Of a stretch of DNA of 64,000 bases, positions 1 to 8,663 are shown piece by piece; position 1 is the first letter of the stretch; each line of letters opens with the position of its first letter. The stretch lies in contig NZ_JBDVNC010000017.1 in NCBI RefSeq assembly GCF_039969785.1, positions 124,001 through 188,000 on the forward strand, read 5' to 3'. The notes below the pieces were generated by a model, which ran no database searches, was not told the origin of the DNA, and was given only the letters and a program-made list of their open reading frames with translations. The translations under genes were made by a program, and so were the position numbers. Origin of the DNA: Shimia sp039969785 (lineage in GTDB: Bacteria; Pseudomonadota; Alphaproteobacteria; Rhodobacterales; Rhodobacteraceae).

Positions 1-134
1 GCGATCCAATCAAACTGCTGGCGCATTCGATCTGTGTTCATGGAGACAGTTCAGGCGCAGTTGCAATGGCTCGTGAAATTCAACATCGCCTCACAGCAGA
101 GGGCGTGCAGTTTCAATCATTTCTGAATCCCTGA
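1..134 (+). CDS. pxpA: 5-oxoprolinase subunit A, LamB/YcsF family (3' end only)
   Basis: Only the last 43 codons are in the window; the gene begins upstream. The visible C-terminus contains SICVHGDSSGAVAMA, the signature end of LamB/YcsF proteins, followed by a helix and a TGA at 132-134. In this family PxpA works with PxpB and PxpC to hydrolyse 5-oxoproline (pyroglutamate) to glutamate with ATP in the cytoplasm. pxpB starts 2 bases after the stop, so the three genes form one operon. Identity rests on this motif and on the neighbours. Confidence 0.9.
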   Translation, partial: DPIKLLAHSICVHGDSSGAVAMAREIQHRLTAEGVQFQSFLNP

Positions 135-136
135 GC

Positions 137-826
137 ATGCAAACGGCTTCCTTCTACCCTGTCGCAGACCACGCATTGCTGGTTCAGCTTGGATCTGAAA
201 TCAGTGATGCCCTGACGGCAAGGGTTTTGCAGCTTGATCAGGCTATCGCCGCCAACCCTCCCTTGGGATTGCGTGAAACTGTTCCGGCTTTCGTTAATCT
301 CCTCGCAGAATTTGACCCGTTGGTAACCGACCACCACGAGATGGAAACCGCAATCCGAGCGCTGTTTGGTGCGGATGTAGGGTCGAAAACAGAAGGCGCC
401 CAGCGCGAAGTTCTGATCTGTTACGAGGATGATCTGGCGCCTGATCTGACCGCTTTGTCCGAAGCAACCGGCATGACCCCGGACGCTATTACCAACATGC
501 ATCTATCTGGCGATTACACGGTCGGAATGTATGGCTTTGCACCTGGGTATGCCTATCTGTCCGGCGTTCCAGAACTGTTGCAAGTGCCGCGAAAACCCGC
601 CGCCGTTCGCGGCATTCCAGCAGGGAGCGTTATCATCGCAGGCCCGCAATGCCTTGTTACGACCCTGACCATGCCAACCGGCTGGACGATCATCGGCAGA
701 TCACCAACTGAAATTCTTACAAATGACCCAGTCCGACCATTCCTCTTTGATGTTGGGGATCGCGTAAAATTTCGACGCATTGATCGGGCCACATTTGACA
801 ATCAGACCCTAGGTCGTGTGACATGA
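137..826 (+). CDS. pxpB: 5-oxoprolinase subunit B (KipI / allophanate hydrolase subunit 1 family)
   Basis: 229 aa, the usual length for PxpB. It carries the family signature YGFAPGYAYLSGVP near residue 135 and a conserved PRKPAAVRGIPAGSVIIAG stretch. With PxpA and PxpC it forms the prokaryotic ATP-dependent 5-oxoprolinase that returns pyroglutamate to the glutamate pool. The alternative family reading, a KipI-like kinase inhibitor, is the older name for the same fold. The ATG lies 2 bases after the pxpA stop, and the 3' end overlaps pxpC by ATGA, indicating translational coupling. Confidence 0.93.
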   Translation: MQTASFYPVADHALLVQLGSEISDALTARVLQLDQAIAANPPLGLRETVPAFVNLLAEFDPLVTDHHEMETAIRALFGADVGSKTEGAQREVLICYEDDLAPDLTALSEATGMTPDAITNMHLSGDYTVGMYGFAPGYAYLSGVPELLQVPRKPAAVRGIPAGSVIIAGPQCLVTTLTMPTGWTIIGRSPTEILTNDPVRPFLFDVGDRVKFRRIDRATFDNQTLGRVT

Positions 827-1839
827 AGAAAGCGTCACTTCGGGTTGCATTTGCGGGCCCGCTGGTCACTTATCAGGACGGCGGGCGTCCGGGTAAGATG
901 CGTTTTGGCGTGCCGGCATCGGGACCAATGGATCGTCTGGCACTCAAAGCGGCCAATGTCGCCTTAGGGAATCCGCCAAACAGTACAGCTGTCGAGGTTT
1001 CAATTGGCGGGCTGGTGCTAAAATGTACGGAAGGTGCCGTTTCGCTGGCAATCGCGGGAGGCAGTTTTCTGATCGACCGCGCTGGTGAACGTTTGGGCAA
1101 TTGGACCGTTTTTGCACTTCAGAAAGGCGAAACGCTGACGGTTCGTGCTGGCAAAAAAGGGAGCTGGACTTACTTAGCATTTGCGGGCGACGTGATTGCG
1201 CCGAAATGGTTAGATCACACGGCGACCCATTCGGCATCTGGTTTTGGAGGCGGGCAGCTTATGAGCGGGGGCGACATTCAGGTCGTCAACGCACAAGTAC
1301 GCGAAGACCGGCACGGAGACATCAGTAGGCCCGGTTTCCCTTCTAACGATCACAATATCCGCGTGGTTCAGGGACCACAGGACAGGTTTTTCAAAAAGGA
1401 ATCCATCGAGACATTCCTGTCCCAAAGCTATGCCTTGACCAGTTCCTTTGACCGAATGGGAGTCCGCCTGTCCGGGCCGAAACTTGAACTTGCCGGCGCC
1501 TTGTCCATTCCATCCGAACCAATCCTCGTTGGGTCAGTCCAAGTGGCCGGTGATGGCGTTCCAACTGTCTTGCTTGCCGACCATCAAACCACTGGCGGAT
1601 ATCCTAAAATCGCGACAGTCATTACAGATGACCTTGATAAACTGAGCCAGAAACGAGCCGGTGATCACGTGAAATTTGAGCCGGTGTCAGCGGAAACCGC
1701 ATTGCAAATCACACGAGCCAATGCAAAAGCGCGCACAACTTATCTGGCTGACATCGCAGTTCCCAAGGGTTCTTTGAGCCAACGCCTGATGCGGGACAAT
1801 CTCATCAGTGGCGCCATATCTGCACACTCCGATCTTTAG
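823..1839 (+). CDS. pxpC: 5-oxoprolinase subunit C (KipA / allophanate hydrolase subunit 2 family)
   Basis: 338 aa, full length for PxpC. The N-terminus holds the family motifs TYQDGGRPG and GVPASGPMD (residues about 17-37). The C-terminal half contains ILVGSVQVAGDGVPTVLLAD and the TTGGYPKIATVI segment typical of biotin-dependent carboxyltransferase-like subunits. Start ATG overlaps the pxpB stop (ATGA). It is the last gene of the operon; nothing follows on this strand for 8 kb. Cytoplasmic partner of PxpAB in 5-oxoproline hydrolysis. Confidence 0.93.
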   Translation: MKKASLRVAFAGPLVTYQDGGRPGKMRFGVPASGPMDRLALKAANVALGNPPNSTAVEVSIGGLVLKCTEGAVSLAIAGGSFLIDRAGERLGNWTVFALQKGETLTVRAGKKGSWTYLAFAGDVIAPKWLDHTATHSASGFGGGQLMSGGDIQVVNAQVREDRHGDISRPGFPSNDHNIRVVQGPQDRFFKKESIETFLSQSYALTSSFDRMGVRLSGPKLELAGALSIPSEPILVGSVQVAGDGVPTVLLADHQTTGGYPKIATVITDDLDKLSQKRAGDHVKFEPVSAETALQITRANAKARTTYLADIAVPKGSLSQRLMRDNLISGAISAHSDL

Positions 1840-2134
1840 TGAAAAGAAACGGAGTTAACTGAGAAATTCCTGCTTCACCGCCAGATACTGTGCAGCACCC
1901 ACGACAGTATATTAGTGACACAAGGAAACCCGGACGCAATCGGTCAGCTCCAGCGGGGACAGATTATTACTTCTGTAGTGACCCGCCTTTCGGATATGAA
2001 CATAGAGTCAAAACGTATCGATTCCAGCCCGATTATGGTTTCGGCATCCTGTCAGCACAGCGTCGGTATTGCGTCGGTGCCATTGGTGGGATTGTTGCAC
2101 GAATTGCCCCATCAAAATACGGTACGTGCGCCGC
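1840..2134. other. Convergent intergenic gap, no recognisable content
   Basis: 295 bases between pxpC (+) and cca (-). Short open frames exist but none has a convincing ribosome site or a recognisable protein. No clear terminator hairpin with a T-run was found. Confidence 0.5.
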
Positions 2135-3295
2135 TTAGCGATATAGCGAGGACAGCAACGCAGTGCGATCAAGCTTAAAGCCCGAGTCGATCCAGCGGGT
2201 TTCCAACAGCTTCAAAGCAGATCCGATGTCAGCGCCGGAGTGAGCGGGCATCAAATCTTCTGCTTTGACAGGGAATTCGGCTCGGCACCCACGCTCAACA
2301 TCTGCGGCCGCGTTCGGCGGAAGTGGCATTTCGAAAACTGCTGCCCTAAGCGCTAGAATTGAAAGCGCCGTTTGTTCCCCAAACAAATACCCCAATGCTG
2401 CGGGTTTTTCGGTTGTTTCGATCCCACGTATCAGGATCGAAAGCTGTCGGGTTTGTTTTTTGGACAAACGCAGCGAATCTGAAACAGCTGTTCCGCCCAA
2501 CACGGCAAGCCGACGCAGTGCATCGGGCTGAACCAGAAGTTCTGATTCAAAATGCACCAGAGGAGCAAGACCACGATCATCCGCACCTGTCAAAACGGCA
2601 TTCACTACACCGGTGCTGCGCATCGCCGCCACAGCGGGGGCAGGATCCGGGGCGCTCAGCAGGCGCAACATCTCATATCCAAGACGTTCGCGCGACAGGG
2701 TATCGATCCCATCAATTTGCCCGGCGATCGCCGCAAGTGCGTCGGCATCCATGCCTCCCTCGGGATCACCGTACCACGCGTGAAACCGAAAGAACCGAAG
2801 GATACGCAGATAATCCTCGCGGATACGTTGCTGGGCATCATCAATGAACCGAACCCGCCGATTTACCAGATCGACCAAACCACCAAGCGGGTCGATAACT
2901 TGCCCGTCAGGATTCGCATAAAGCGCGTTCATCGTAAAATCGCGGCGGCGTGCGTCGTCTTCGACGCTTTGGGAAAACGCGACCACGGCACGTCGCCCGT
3001 CAGTCTCAACATCTTTGCGAAACGTCGTGATTTCATGCGCTATGTGATCAGAGACAACGGTGACCGTGCCATGATCAATCCCTGTCGGAATGGCCTTGAG
3101 CCCAGCGGCCTTGGCCAAAGCAACGACACGAGAGGGAGTTGCGTCGGTTGACAGATCGATGTCGTTCACCGGCGCGTTTAACAGCGCGTTTCGCACACAG
3201 CCGCCAACAAACAGCGCCTGAAAACCGGCCCCTGTCAACATCCGGCAAACGTCCTGGGTGGCGGGCGATCTGAGCCAATCACCTTCAACCTTCAT
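2135..3295 (-). CDS. cca: CCA tRNA nucleotidyltransferase / poly(A) polymerase family (class II)
   Basis: 386 aa from the ATG at 3295, which overlaps the stop of the upstream Nudix gene by ATGA; the frame stays open further upstream but that part lies inside the Nudix gene. The N-terminal nucleotidyltransferase domain shows FVGGCVRNALL and the metal-binding DIDLST (DxD) motif. DEDGR-like and RRDFTMNALY segments follow. The family adds or repairs the CCA 3' end of tRNAs; some alphaproteobacterial members are annotated poly(A) polymerase, and sequence alone does not separate them. No HD domain is evident at the C-terminus. Confidence 0.9.
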   Translation of the reverse strand: MKVEGDWLRSPATQDVCRMLTGAGFQALFVGGCVRNALLNAPVNDIDLSTDATPSRVVALAKAAGLKAIPTGIDHGTVTVVSDHIAHEITTFRKDVETDGRRAVVAFSQSVEDDARRRDFTMNALYANPDGQVIDPLGGLVDLVNRRVRFIDDAQQRIREDYLRILRFFRFHAWYGDPEGGMDADALAAIAGQIDGIDTLSRERLGYEMLRLLSAPDPAPAVAAMRSTGVVNAVLTGADDRGLAPLVHFESELLVQPDALRRLAVLGGTAVSDSLRLSKKQTRQLSILIRGIETTEKPAALGYLFGEQTALSILALRAAVFEMPLPPNAAADVERGCRAEFPVKAEDLMPAHSGADIGSALKLLETRWIDSGFKLDRTALLSSLYR

Positions 3296-3894
3296 AGACT
3301 GTGTATCCGGTCCGCTAATCCGCGCAGAATGCGCGCTGTTGCGCCCCAAATGTAGTAGGGTCCAAATGGCACGGTGAAATAGCTGCGCCGACTGCCCTGC
3401 CAACGGCGCGACTGGATCGAAAACCGAGCCGGATCTGTTACATGCGCCAAAGGTACGGAAAACACTTCTTCGACTTCACCGGGTTCAGGAATGATGTCAA
3501 ATGCGTCTCTAACACGGCCCAAAACGGGCGTTACTGTAAAGCTGGTGACGGTTTCGTGGGTCGGCAACGTGCCCATCACTTCGACATTGCTTTCAGGCAA
3601 GCCAATCTCTTCGCGGGCTTCGCGCAGGCCAGCAGCGATGACATCCGCGTCACCTTCATCCTGTTTGCCACCCGGAAATGCAATCTGACCGGGGTGGTGT
3701 TTGAGATGCGAGCTGCGCTTGGTCAGGATGACATGTGGCACGTTTGCGCGCATCTCAATCGGGATCAGAACACCAGCCGGGCGCAGTTTACGCCCTGCAG
3801 GCAATACAACATCAGGGTTCAGATCAAAATCCGACGATGTCCCGGTTGAGCAGTTAAGCGCGCGCAAAAGAGGGGCAAGTGGATCAGCCACCAT
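3292..3894 (-). CDS. Nudix hydrolase, CoA pyrophosphatase type (NudL/YeaB-like)
   Basis: About 200 aa from the ATG at 3894, which overlaps the end of hslO by 11 bases; a longer reading from 3933 would lie deeper in hslO. It contains a GQIAFPGGKQDEGD stretch and a REAREEIGLP Nudix box, the combination seen in the CoA-diphosphatase subgroup (UPF0035-type motif LTKRSSHLKHHPGQ just before). Members cleave CoA and its derivatives to phosphopantetheine and 3',5'-ADP; this specificity is inferred from the motif. It sits in an hslO-nudix-cca operon with overlapping genes. Confidence 0.85.
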   Translation of the reverse strand: MVADPLAPLLRALNCSTGTSSDFDLNPDVVLPAGRKLRPAGVLIPIEMRANVPHVILTKRSSHLKHHPGQIAFPGGKQDEGDADVIAAGLREAREEIGLPESNVEVMGTLPTHETVTSFTVTPVLGRVRDAFDIIPEPGEVEEVFSVPLAHVTDPARFSIQSRRWQGSRRSYFTVPFGPYYIWGATARILRGLADRIHSL

Positions 3895-4876
3895 TAACCT
3901 CTGGCGCGTCTTTGCCAACGGTTTTGGGATCAAGATCGTAGTGGGCGCCGCAAAACTGGCAATCTGCTGTCACGCGGCCCTGGTCAGTTGTCATTTTCTG
4001 GATGTCTTTGACCGAATAGATCGACAGGCTTTGACGCACGCGGTCTTCGGAACAGGTACAGCCAAACTTGACCGGCTGGGCGTCATAAACGCGAGGTTGT
4101 TCTTCGTGGAACAGACGCACCAAGAGATCGGTTGGCGCCACGGTTGGGCCGATCATTTCGAGATCTTCAACAGAATCCAGCAAGATGTTCACCCGGTTCC
4201 AGTTCTCGCTGTCATCCTCATTCAGGATGTCTTGCGCCAGCAGAATGCCACCCTCGCCACTTCCGCCTTCTCCGGACACATGCGGTGACGCTTTGGGCAT
4301 ATGTTGAAGCATGACGCCGCCTGCGCGCCAATGTTCCGGCACACCGGGCTCAATGGATTTTCCAAACCGCAGCGAAAACCGGGTGGCCAGTTGCTCGGAT
4401 TGGGCAAAATACGCCTCGGCGCACGCTTTAAGCGAACCACCGGTCAGGCTGGTGATGCCTTGATAGGGCTTCATGCCCTTGCCCTGATCAATCAGGATCG
4501 CAAAATATCCGGTTCCCAGCTGTTCAAACGGGGCGTCGTCGGTCAGGCGATCCGCGTCATAGGTCGCATAGGCACGAATCCGGGCCGGTTCGCCCTTGTC
4601 TGTGGGACCATAATAGTCTGTTGCGATCATGCGGACCGGGCCGTTGGACTGGACCTGCAATGACAGTTTCCAACGCAGCTCGATTGTTTGGCCGATCAAC
4701 GCCGTCAGCAGCGCCATTTCGGCAACCAACGCTTCGACCTGAGGGGGATAATCATGCTGTTTCAGCACCCCCGAAAGCACGCCATCCAAACGGGCGACAC
4801 GCCCGCGCATATCAGAATTATCAAGCTGGAACGGCAAAACGGTGTCATCCCAGGCAATTTTGGTTCCAAGAGTCAT
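3884..4876 (-). CDS. hslO: 33 kDa redox-regulated chaperone Hsp33
   Basis: 330 aa. The N-terminal Hsp33 fold contains GTGYFAILIDQGKGMKPYQG and SLTGGSLKACAEAYFAQSEQ. The C-terminal zinc switch is intact: CTCSEDR (CxC) followed about 30 residues later by CQFCG (CxxC). Under oxidative stress the four cysteines lose zinc and form disulphides, turning the protein into a holdase that protects unfolded cytoplasmic proteins. First gene of a leftward operon with the CoA-type Nudix hydrolase and cca. Confidence 0.96.
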   Translation of the reverse strand: MTLGTKIAWDDTVLPFQLDNSDMRGRVARLDGVLSGVLKQHDYPPQVEALVAEMALLTALIGQTIELRWKLSLQVQSNGPVRMIATDYYGPTDKGEPARIRAYATYDADRLTDDAPFEQLGTGYFAILIDQGKGMKPYQGITSLTGGSLKACAEAYFAQSEQLATRFSLRFGKSIEPGVPEHWRAGGVMLQHMPKASPHVSGEGGSGEGGILLAQDILNEDDSENWNRVNILLDSVEDLEMIGPTVAPTDLLVRLFHEEQPRVYDAQPVKFGCTCSEDRVRQSLSIYSVKDIQKMTTDQGRVTADCQFCGAHYDLDPKTVGKDAPEVNGG

Positions 4877-4954
4877 GGAGTTTCCTTATCGGCCTTTCTT
4901 TGCCATACCGCGACTATATAAGGGCGACAAGGGTAACAAAAAGGGGTGAATCCG

Positions 4955-5392
4955 ATGATACCTCGGTTCGGACAACCACCAAGACGTGACATCAGATACA
5001 AGATGCGCCCTGGGGCCTATGCGGTTCTGCTAAAGGGCGATCGCATGTTGTTGACGTATCAGGATGAACCCGACGACGAATTTCAGTTGCCCGGCGGCGG
5101 TATTGATCCCGGGGAGTCTCCTGTTTCTGCATTGCACCGCGAAGTTTTTGAGGAGACAGGTTGGACCATGACAAAGCCCAGACGGCTGGGTGCGTGTCGT
5201 CGGTTTGTGTTTATGCCAGAATACGACATGTGGGCGGAAAAGCTGTGCACCATTTATCTGGCCCGCCCAGCGCACCGCATTGGCCCACCTTCCGAAGCGG
5301 GCCACACAGCGCATTGGGTATCAGTAGAGGCAGCGGTCGAATTGCTGGGTAATTCCGGTGATCGTTATTTCGCCAGCCAGTTTTTGCGCTAA
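4955..5392 (+). CDS. Nudix hydrolase, substrate unknown
   Basis: 145 aa. The Nudix box is complete: GGIDPGESPVSALHREVFEETGW-type residues at about 46-67 (GX5EX7REVXEEXGW). I chose the ATG at 4955 because AAGGGG lies 8 bases upstream; a GTG at 4946 in the same frame has no ribosome site. The protein has only the Nudix fold, with no partner domain, so substrate (nucleotide sugar, oxidised nucleotide, other diphosphate) cannot be stated. It is divergent from hslO, and its stop overlaps the end of the response-regulator gene on the other strand by 4 bases. Confidence 0.85.
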   Translation: MIPRFGQPPRRDIRYKMRPGAYAVLLKGDRMLLTYQDEPDDEFQLPGGGIDPGESPVSALHREVFEETGWTMTKPRRLGACRRFVFMPEYDMWAEKLCTIYLARPAHRIGPPSEAGHTAHWVSVEAAVELLGNSGDRYFASQFLR

Positions 5393-6657
5393 CCGCGAAA
5401 TTCAAACAGGATTCCCGATATATCATCTGGGAATCCCTGACCGCCGGAATATGTGTCCAGTTGCCAGACAATCGCCTGAAGCATGTTCTCAAGGTCTTGT
5501 CCGGTCAGGTCCGCGACCAGTTTTTCCAACCCCTCTTCGCCCAGCATTTGTCCGGTGCCATCCGGGCATTCGGTTACGCCATCAGACAACATCATCAGAC
5601 GATCCCCCGGGGCCAGCGTCACCTCAAACTGCGTAAATTCAGCTCCCGGGATCAGACCGACGGGCAGACCGCCGGGACCCTCTTGTTCGATCGAGCCGTC
5701 GGCGCGCTGCACAAGAGGATGCGGGTGACCCGCCTGTGACATCACAATGCGACCAGTTTCAAGGTCAACGTCGGCAAGAAGCATGGTGAAATAATGTTCC
5801 GTCTCCATCTCGCCTAGGGTGATTTCATTCAGGCGCGCGATGACTTCCCGGGGTTCAAGATGAACATGCGATCCGTCTGGCAGGGCTTGCATGGCAACAT
5901 TCTGTTCGGGTGAGGAAGATGACAGGTAACCTGCCAGTCGCGCCGTGATCAGGGCAGAGCTGATACCGTGGCCGGACACATCGATGGAATACAGCCCGAC
6001 GCGCGTATCGCTGATCCGGTAGTGGCCAACAAGATCGCCACCCACATGCCCGGACGATTGCAGCAACAAAGACACCGCCGCTGTGCCGAAATCCCGGAAT
6101 CGGTCCGGCACCAAGGATTGCTGAAGCTTTTTGGCTTCGATCAAATCCATATCCAGCGAATCATAGACTCGTTGCAGTTCGTCCAGCGTGTCTGAAATCA
6201 CCCGGTTCTTTTCGGTCAGCTCCCTTTGCATTCGCAATATACGCTCTCCGGCGCTGATCCGCGCGCGCAGCTCATACGCGTTGACCGGCTTGGTCAAAAA
6301 GTCGTCCGTGCCGGAGTCAAAACCTTGCGCCACCTCTGCCTTTTCGCTTTTGGACGTCAGAAGGATAAAATACCCATATTCATCACCGGGTAACGCCCTA
6401 AATTCACGACAGAATTCCAGGCCATTCATTTCTGGCATCATCCAGTCTGACAATACAAGGTCCGGCCGGGTGGTCTTGCATATTTCCAGTGCTTCCTGAC
6501 CCGAAGACGCCTCGATAACCTCGTACCCGTCCCGTTTTAGTGAGACGCTAAGAATGCGGCGCTGAACACGTGAGTCGTCCACCAACAACACCCGACGAAT
6601 TGCGCCGGGGTCGGCATTTTGAGCCTGTTCTGGGTCGCTGTCCGCAGCAGGAGACAT
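5389..6657 (-). CDS. Response regulator with C-terminal PP2C-type (RsbU/SpoIIE) phosphatase
   Basis: 422 aa from the ATG at 6657. Residues about 20-140 are a receiver domain with the acidic pair at VLLVDDSR (D27, D28), phospho-acceptor D71 in LSDWMMPEMNG, and a Thr/Lys end (LLTSKSE, TKPVNAYEL). A coiled linker (about 150-190) leads to a PPM/SpoIIE phosphatase domain with IDVSGHGISSALI and MLSDGVTECPD metal-ligand motifs. Such proteins dephosphorylate an anti-sigma-factor antagonist when the receiver is phosphorylated. A GTG at 6768 would lengthen it by 37 residues but has no ribosome site. The Hpt protein divergent from it is a likely phosphodonor. Confidence 0.9.
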   Translation of the reverse strand: MSPAADSDPEQAQNADPGAIRRVLLVDDSRVQRRILSVSLKRDGYEVIEASSGQEALEICKTTRPDLVLSDWMMPEMNGLEFCREFRALPGDEYGYFILLTSKSEKAEVAQGFDSGTDDFLTKPVNAYELRARISAGERILRMQRELTEKNRVISDTLDELQRVYDSLDMDLIEAKKLQQSLVPDRFRDFGTAAVSLLLQSSGHVGGDLVGHYRISDTRVGLYSIDVSGHGISSALITARLAGYLSSSSPEQNVAMQALPDGSHVHLEPREVIARLNEITLGEMETEHYFTMLLADVDLETGRIVMSQAGHPHPLVQRADGSIEQEGPGGLPVGLIPGAEFTQFEVTLAPGDRLMMLSDGVTECPDGTGQMLGEEGLEKLVADLTGQDLENMLQAIVWQLDTYSGGQGFPDDISGILFEFRG

Positions 6658-6826
6658 TAGCAAAACTCGAGACCTTTTAATCGCTGTCGTAGGCGGTAAT
6701 CCCGACAGGTCTAATGCATAGCCTGTTAACGACAGGTCAAACGTAAAATTGAGAATATTCAAATCCACAGTAAGCAGGTTTTGTTAATCAATTCTCGGCA
6801 ATGATCCATTGATGACGGAGGTTTTC

Positions 6827-7150
6827 ATGATCAACTGGGACCGTGTGAAGGAGCTTCAGGAGGAGATTGGCGCAGAGGATTTCGGCGAGGTTGTCGAATT
6901 GTTTTTGGACGAAGTCGAAGAAGTGATCGTTCGGCTGAAAACCAAGCCTGATCTCGCCATGCTCGAAGCGGATTTACATTTTCTTAAGGGCAGCGCTCTG
7001 AACCTTGGGTTTCAGGCGTTTTCCTTGCTTTGTCAGGCAGGAGAAGTGGCCGCCGCCAGCGGCAAGGCGGAAACAGTCGATCTGACTAAAATCCTGCAAT
7101 CGTTTGGCGATTCCAAAACTGAGTTTCAGGACAAGCTGGCTGCGGCATGA
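6827..7150 (+). CDS. Single-domain histidine phosphotransfer (Hpt) protein
   Basis: 107 aa from the ATG at 6827, placed by a strong GGAGG at 6817-6821 with 5-base spacing; upstream in-frame starts lack this. The Hpt signature is HFLKGSALNLGF with the phosphorylatable His at residue 51, in an all-helical four-helix-bundle-like sequence. Such proteins pass phosphate from a hybrid kinase to a response regulator. Divergent from the receiver-phosphatase gene 170 bases away, which is the obvious acceptor; no histidine kinase is nearby. Confidence 0.9.
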   Translation: MINWDRVKELQEEIGAEDFGEVVELFLDEVEEVIVRLKTKPDLAMLEADLHFLKGSALNLGFQAFSLLCQAGEVAAASGKAETVDLTKILQSFGDSKTEFQDKLAAA

Positions 7151-7157
7151 TCGCTAT

Positions 7158-7409
7158 GGAACTATTGCGTTGTTAGGCCTTGGTCGTGTGATTGGAGGGG
7201 TGGAAGCCGTTGATCGTTCAACCGCGATGCCGCGTTCGGTGAGAAGGTCGACAACATCTTGATACGACAACGGACAACAAAGACACTTACGCGCTGCGCA
7301 CAAGATGATGTCACGCGGAAAGCGGTAATGCCTAAGCGTGGATTTGTACGGTATATTTAACTTAAAAGCGCCAAGTTTGGGTAAGTGGGCTGACCAATGC
7401 AACTGTCCC
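7158..7409 (-). mobile_element. Internally deleted IS6-family-like insertion sequence remnant
   Basis: On the minus strand, about 7210-7330, the translation FPRDIILCAARKCLCCPLSYQDVVDLLTERG-like (given here in part: FPRDIILCAARK, PLSYQDVVDLLTERGI) matches the N-terminus of IS6/IS26-type transposases. The rest of the transposase, including the DDE core, is gone. The edges carry imperfect inverted repeats: GGAACTATTGCGTTG from 7158 and, on the other strand, GGGACAGTTGCATTG from 7409 (11 of 15 match), similar in form to IS6 termini. No 8-bp target duplication is visible. It is a dead element of about 250 bp. Confidence 0.65.
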
Positions 7410-7649
7410 TGCAAGGCAGCATCAAGATTGGAAAGTGGTTCGTCAAAAAACCCTATGGCTCTCGCACGATCACACCCCAGATCACGGCGCGCCGACGCTG
7501 GTTTTCGGAAAGGGCCTTGGGGGTTTCTTAAATCAGGCGCGGCGGCAGTTCAGATCACACGTTCTTCAATACCTGTTTTGGACATATTGGCCATCCAAAG
7601 ACCAAACACGAATCACTGCGCCCTGTAATGTAGGGGTTTGCGCCGTCTG
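7410..7649. other. Intergenic stretch, no gene recognised
   Basis: 240 bases between the IS6-like remnant and the epimerase gene stop. Open frames on the plus strand are short and unlike known proteins; the stretch may be further debris of the insertion. Confidence 0.4.
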
Positions 7650-8648
7650 CTACCGGAGCTGAAATCCCTTCATCAAGGGATCGCGATCATCGACAAAGAT
7701 TGTATTATGGCCAATGACGCGCGCCCAACCAGCGACGCTGGGCAGGATTGCGTCGAATTTGCCTAGTTTTGTGGTGCCCTCAATCCTGCAATCGAACGTC
7801 GTGCAGATGATGCTCTCATGTGTGAAATTCTGACCTGCCTTGAGGCGTCCGCGTGCGTGCAGTTGCGCCATGCGGGCAGAAGATCCGGTGCCACATGGAG
7901 ATCTGTCTATTGCCTTTTCGCCATAAAAAACCGCGTTACGCGCATCAGAGCCTGGCTGTTTTGGCGCATCACACCACATGACGTGACTTACCCCGCATAT
8001 ACGGGCGTCTTCCGGATGTTTGGGAGAAAGGCTTTCTTGTGCTGCCGCGCGTACCAAGGGGCTAAGGCGTTGAATGTCGCTGACGGACATATGATCAAGG
8101 CCAGCCCAGTTTTCCTGTGGTTCAACTATGGCATAATAATTGCCGCCATATGACAGATCGATTTTCAAATCTCCTATGCCCTCAACAGCGATGATGACAC
8201 CTTGGGCGTGAAGGTATGCGGGGACGTTGAACAGGCGCACTTGCTCAATATAGTTTCCGCTCTGGACATATTCGATGTCGACCTTGCCAGCCGGGGTTTC
8301 AATCGAGAGCTTTCCCGGTTCTCTTGGAACAACCAAACCTTCTTCTAATGCGGCAGTGACGGTCCCGATTGTTCCGTGCCCACACATCGGAAGACAGCCA
8401 CTGACTTCGATAAACAGAACGCCAATTTCACAATCTTCGCGCGAGGAGGGGTATAGAATAGTCCCGGACATCACATCATGACCGCGTGGCTCAAACATCA
8501 GTGACTGTCGAACCCAATCGTGGTCTCGCTGGAAGATCTCGCGTTTTTCTGACATCGAAACGGATGGCAGCTGTGGCCCGCCACCGACAACAACACGCAC
8601 GGGGTTTCCGCAAGTATGAGCGTCCACACAAAAGAAGGTATGTCTCAA
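7650..8648 (-). CDS. Proline racemase family protein, probable 4-hydroxyproline 2-epimerase
   Basis: 332 aa, full family length. Both catalytic cysteines are present: C89 in the MCGHGT motif and C252 in DRSPCGTGSSA. Having two cysteines argues for an epimerase/racemase and against the trans-3-hydroxyproline dehydratase branch, where the second is Thr. In the family, 4-hydroxyproline 2-epimerase inverts C2 of trans-4-hydroxy-L-proline to give cis-4-hydroxy-D-proline, by a two-base mechanism without cofactor. It lies 15 bases downstream of a D-amino-acid oxidoreductase gene, and a DapA-family gene is divergent: the canonical hydroxyproline set. Substrate is inferred from this context. Confidence 0.85.
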   Translation of the reverse strand: MRHTFFCVDAHTCGNPVRVVVGGGPQLPSVSMSEKREIFQRDHDWVRQSLMFEPRGHDVMSGTILYPSSREDCEIGVLFIEVSGCLPMCGHGTIGTVTAALEEGLVVPREPGKLSIETPAGKVDIEYVQSGNYIEQVRLFNVPAYLHAQGVIIAVEGIGDLKIDLSYGGNYYAIVEPQENWAGLDHMSVSDIQRLSPLVRAAAQESLSPKHPEDARICGVSHVMWCDAPKQPGSDARNAVFYGEKAIDRSPCGTGSSARMAQLHARGRLKAGQNFTHESIICTTFDCRIEGTTKLGKFDAILPSVAGWARVIGHNTIFVDDRDPLMKGFQLR

Positions 8649-8663
8649 AAGTCAAACTCCGGA

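Noticed and set aside
1840..2134. Small plus-strand frames after pxpC
   Set aside because: Two overlapping frames of over 80 codons exist, but neither has a ribosome site or a family resemblance.
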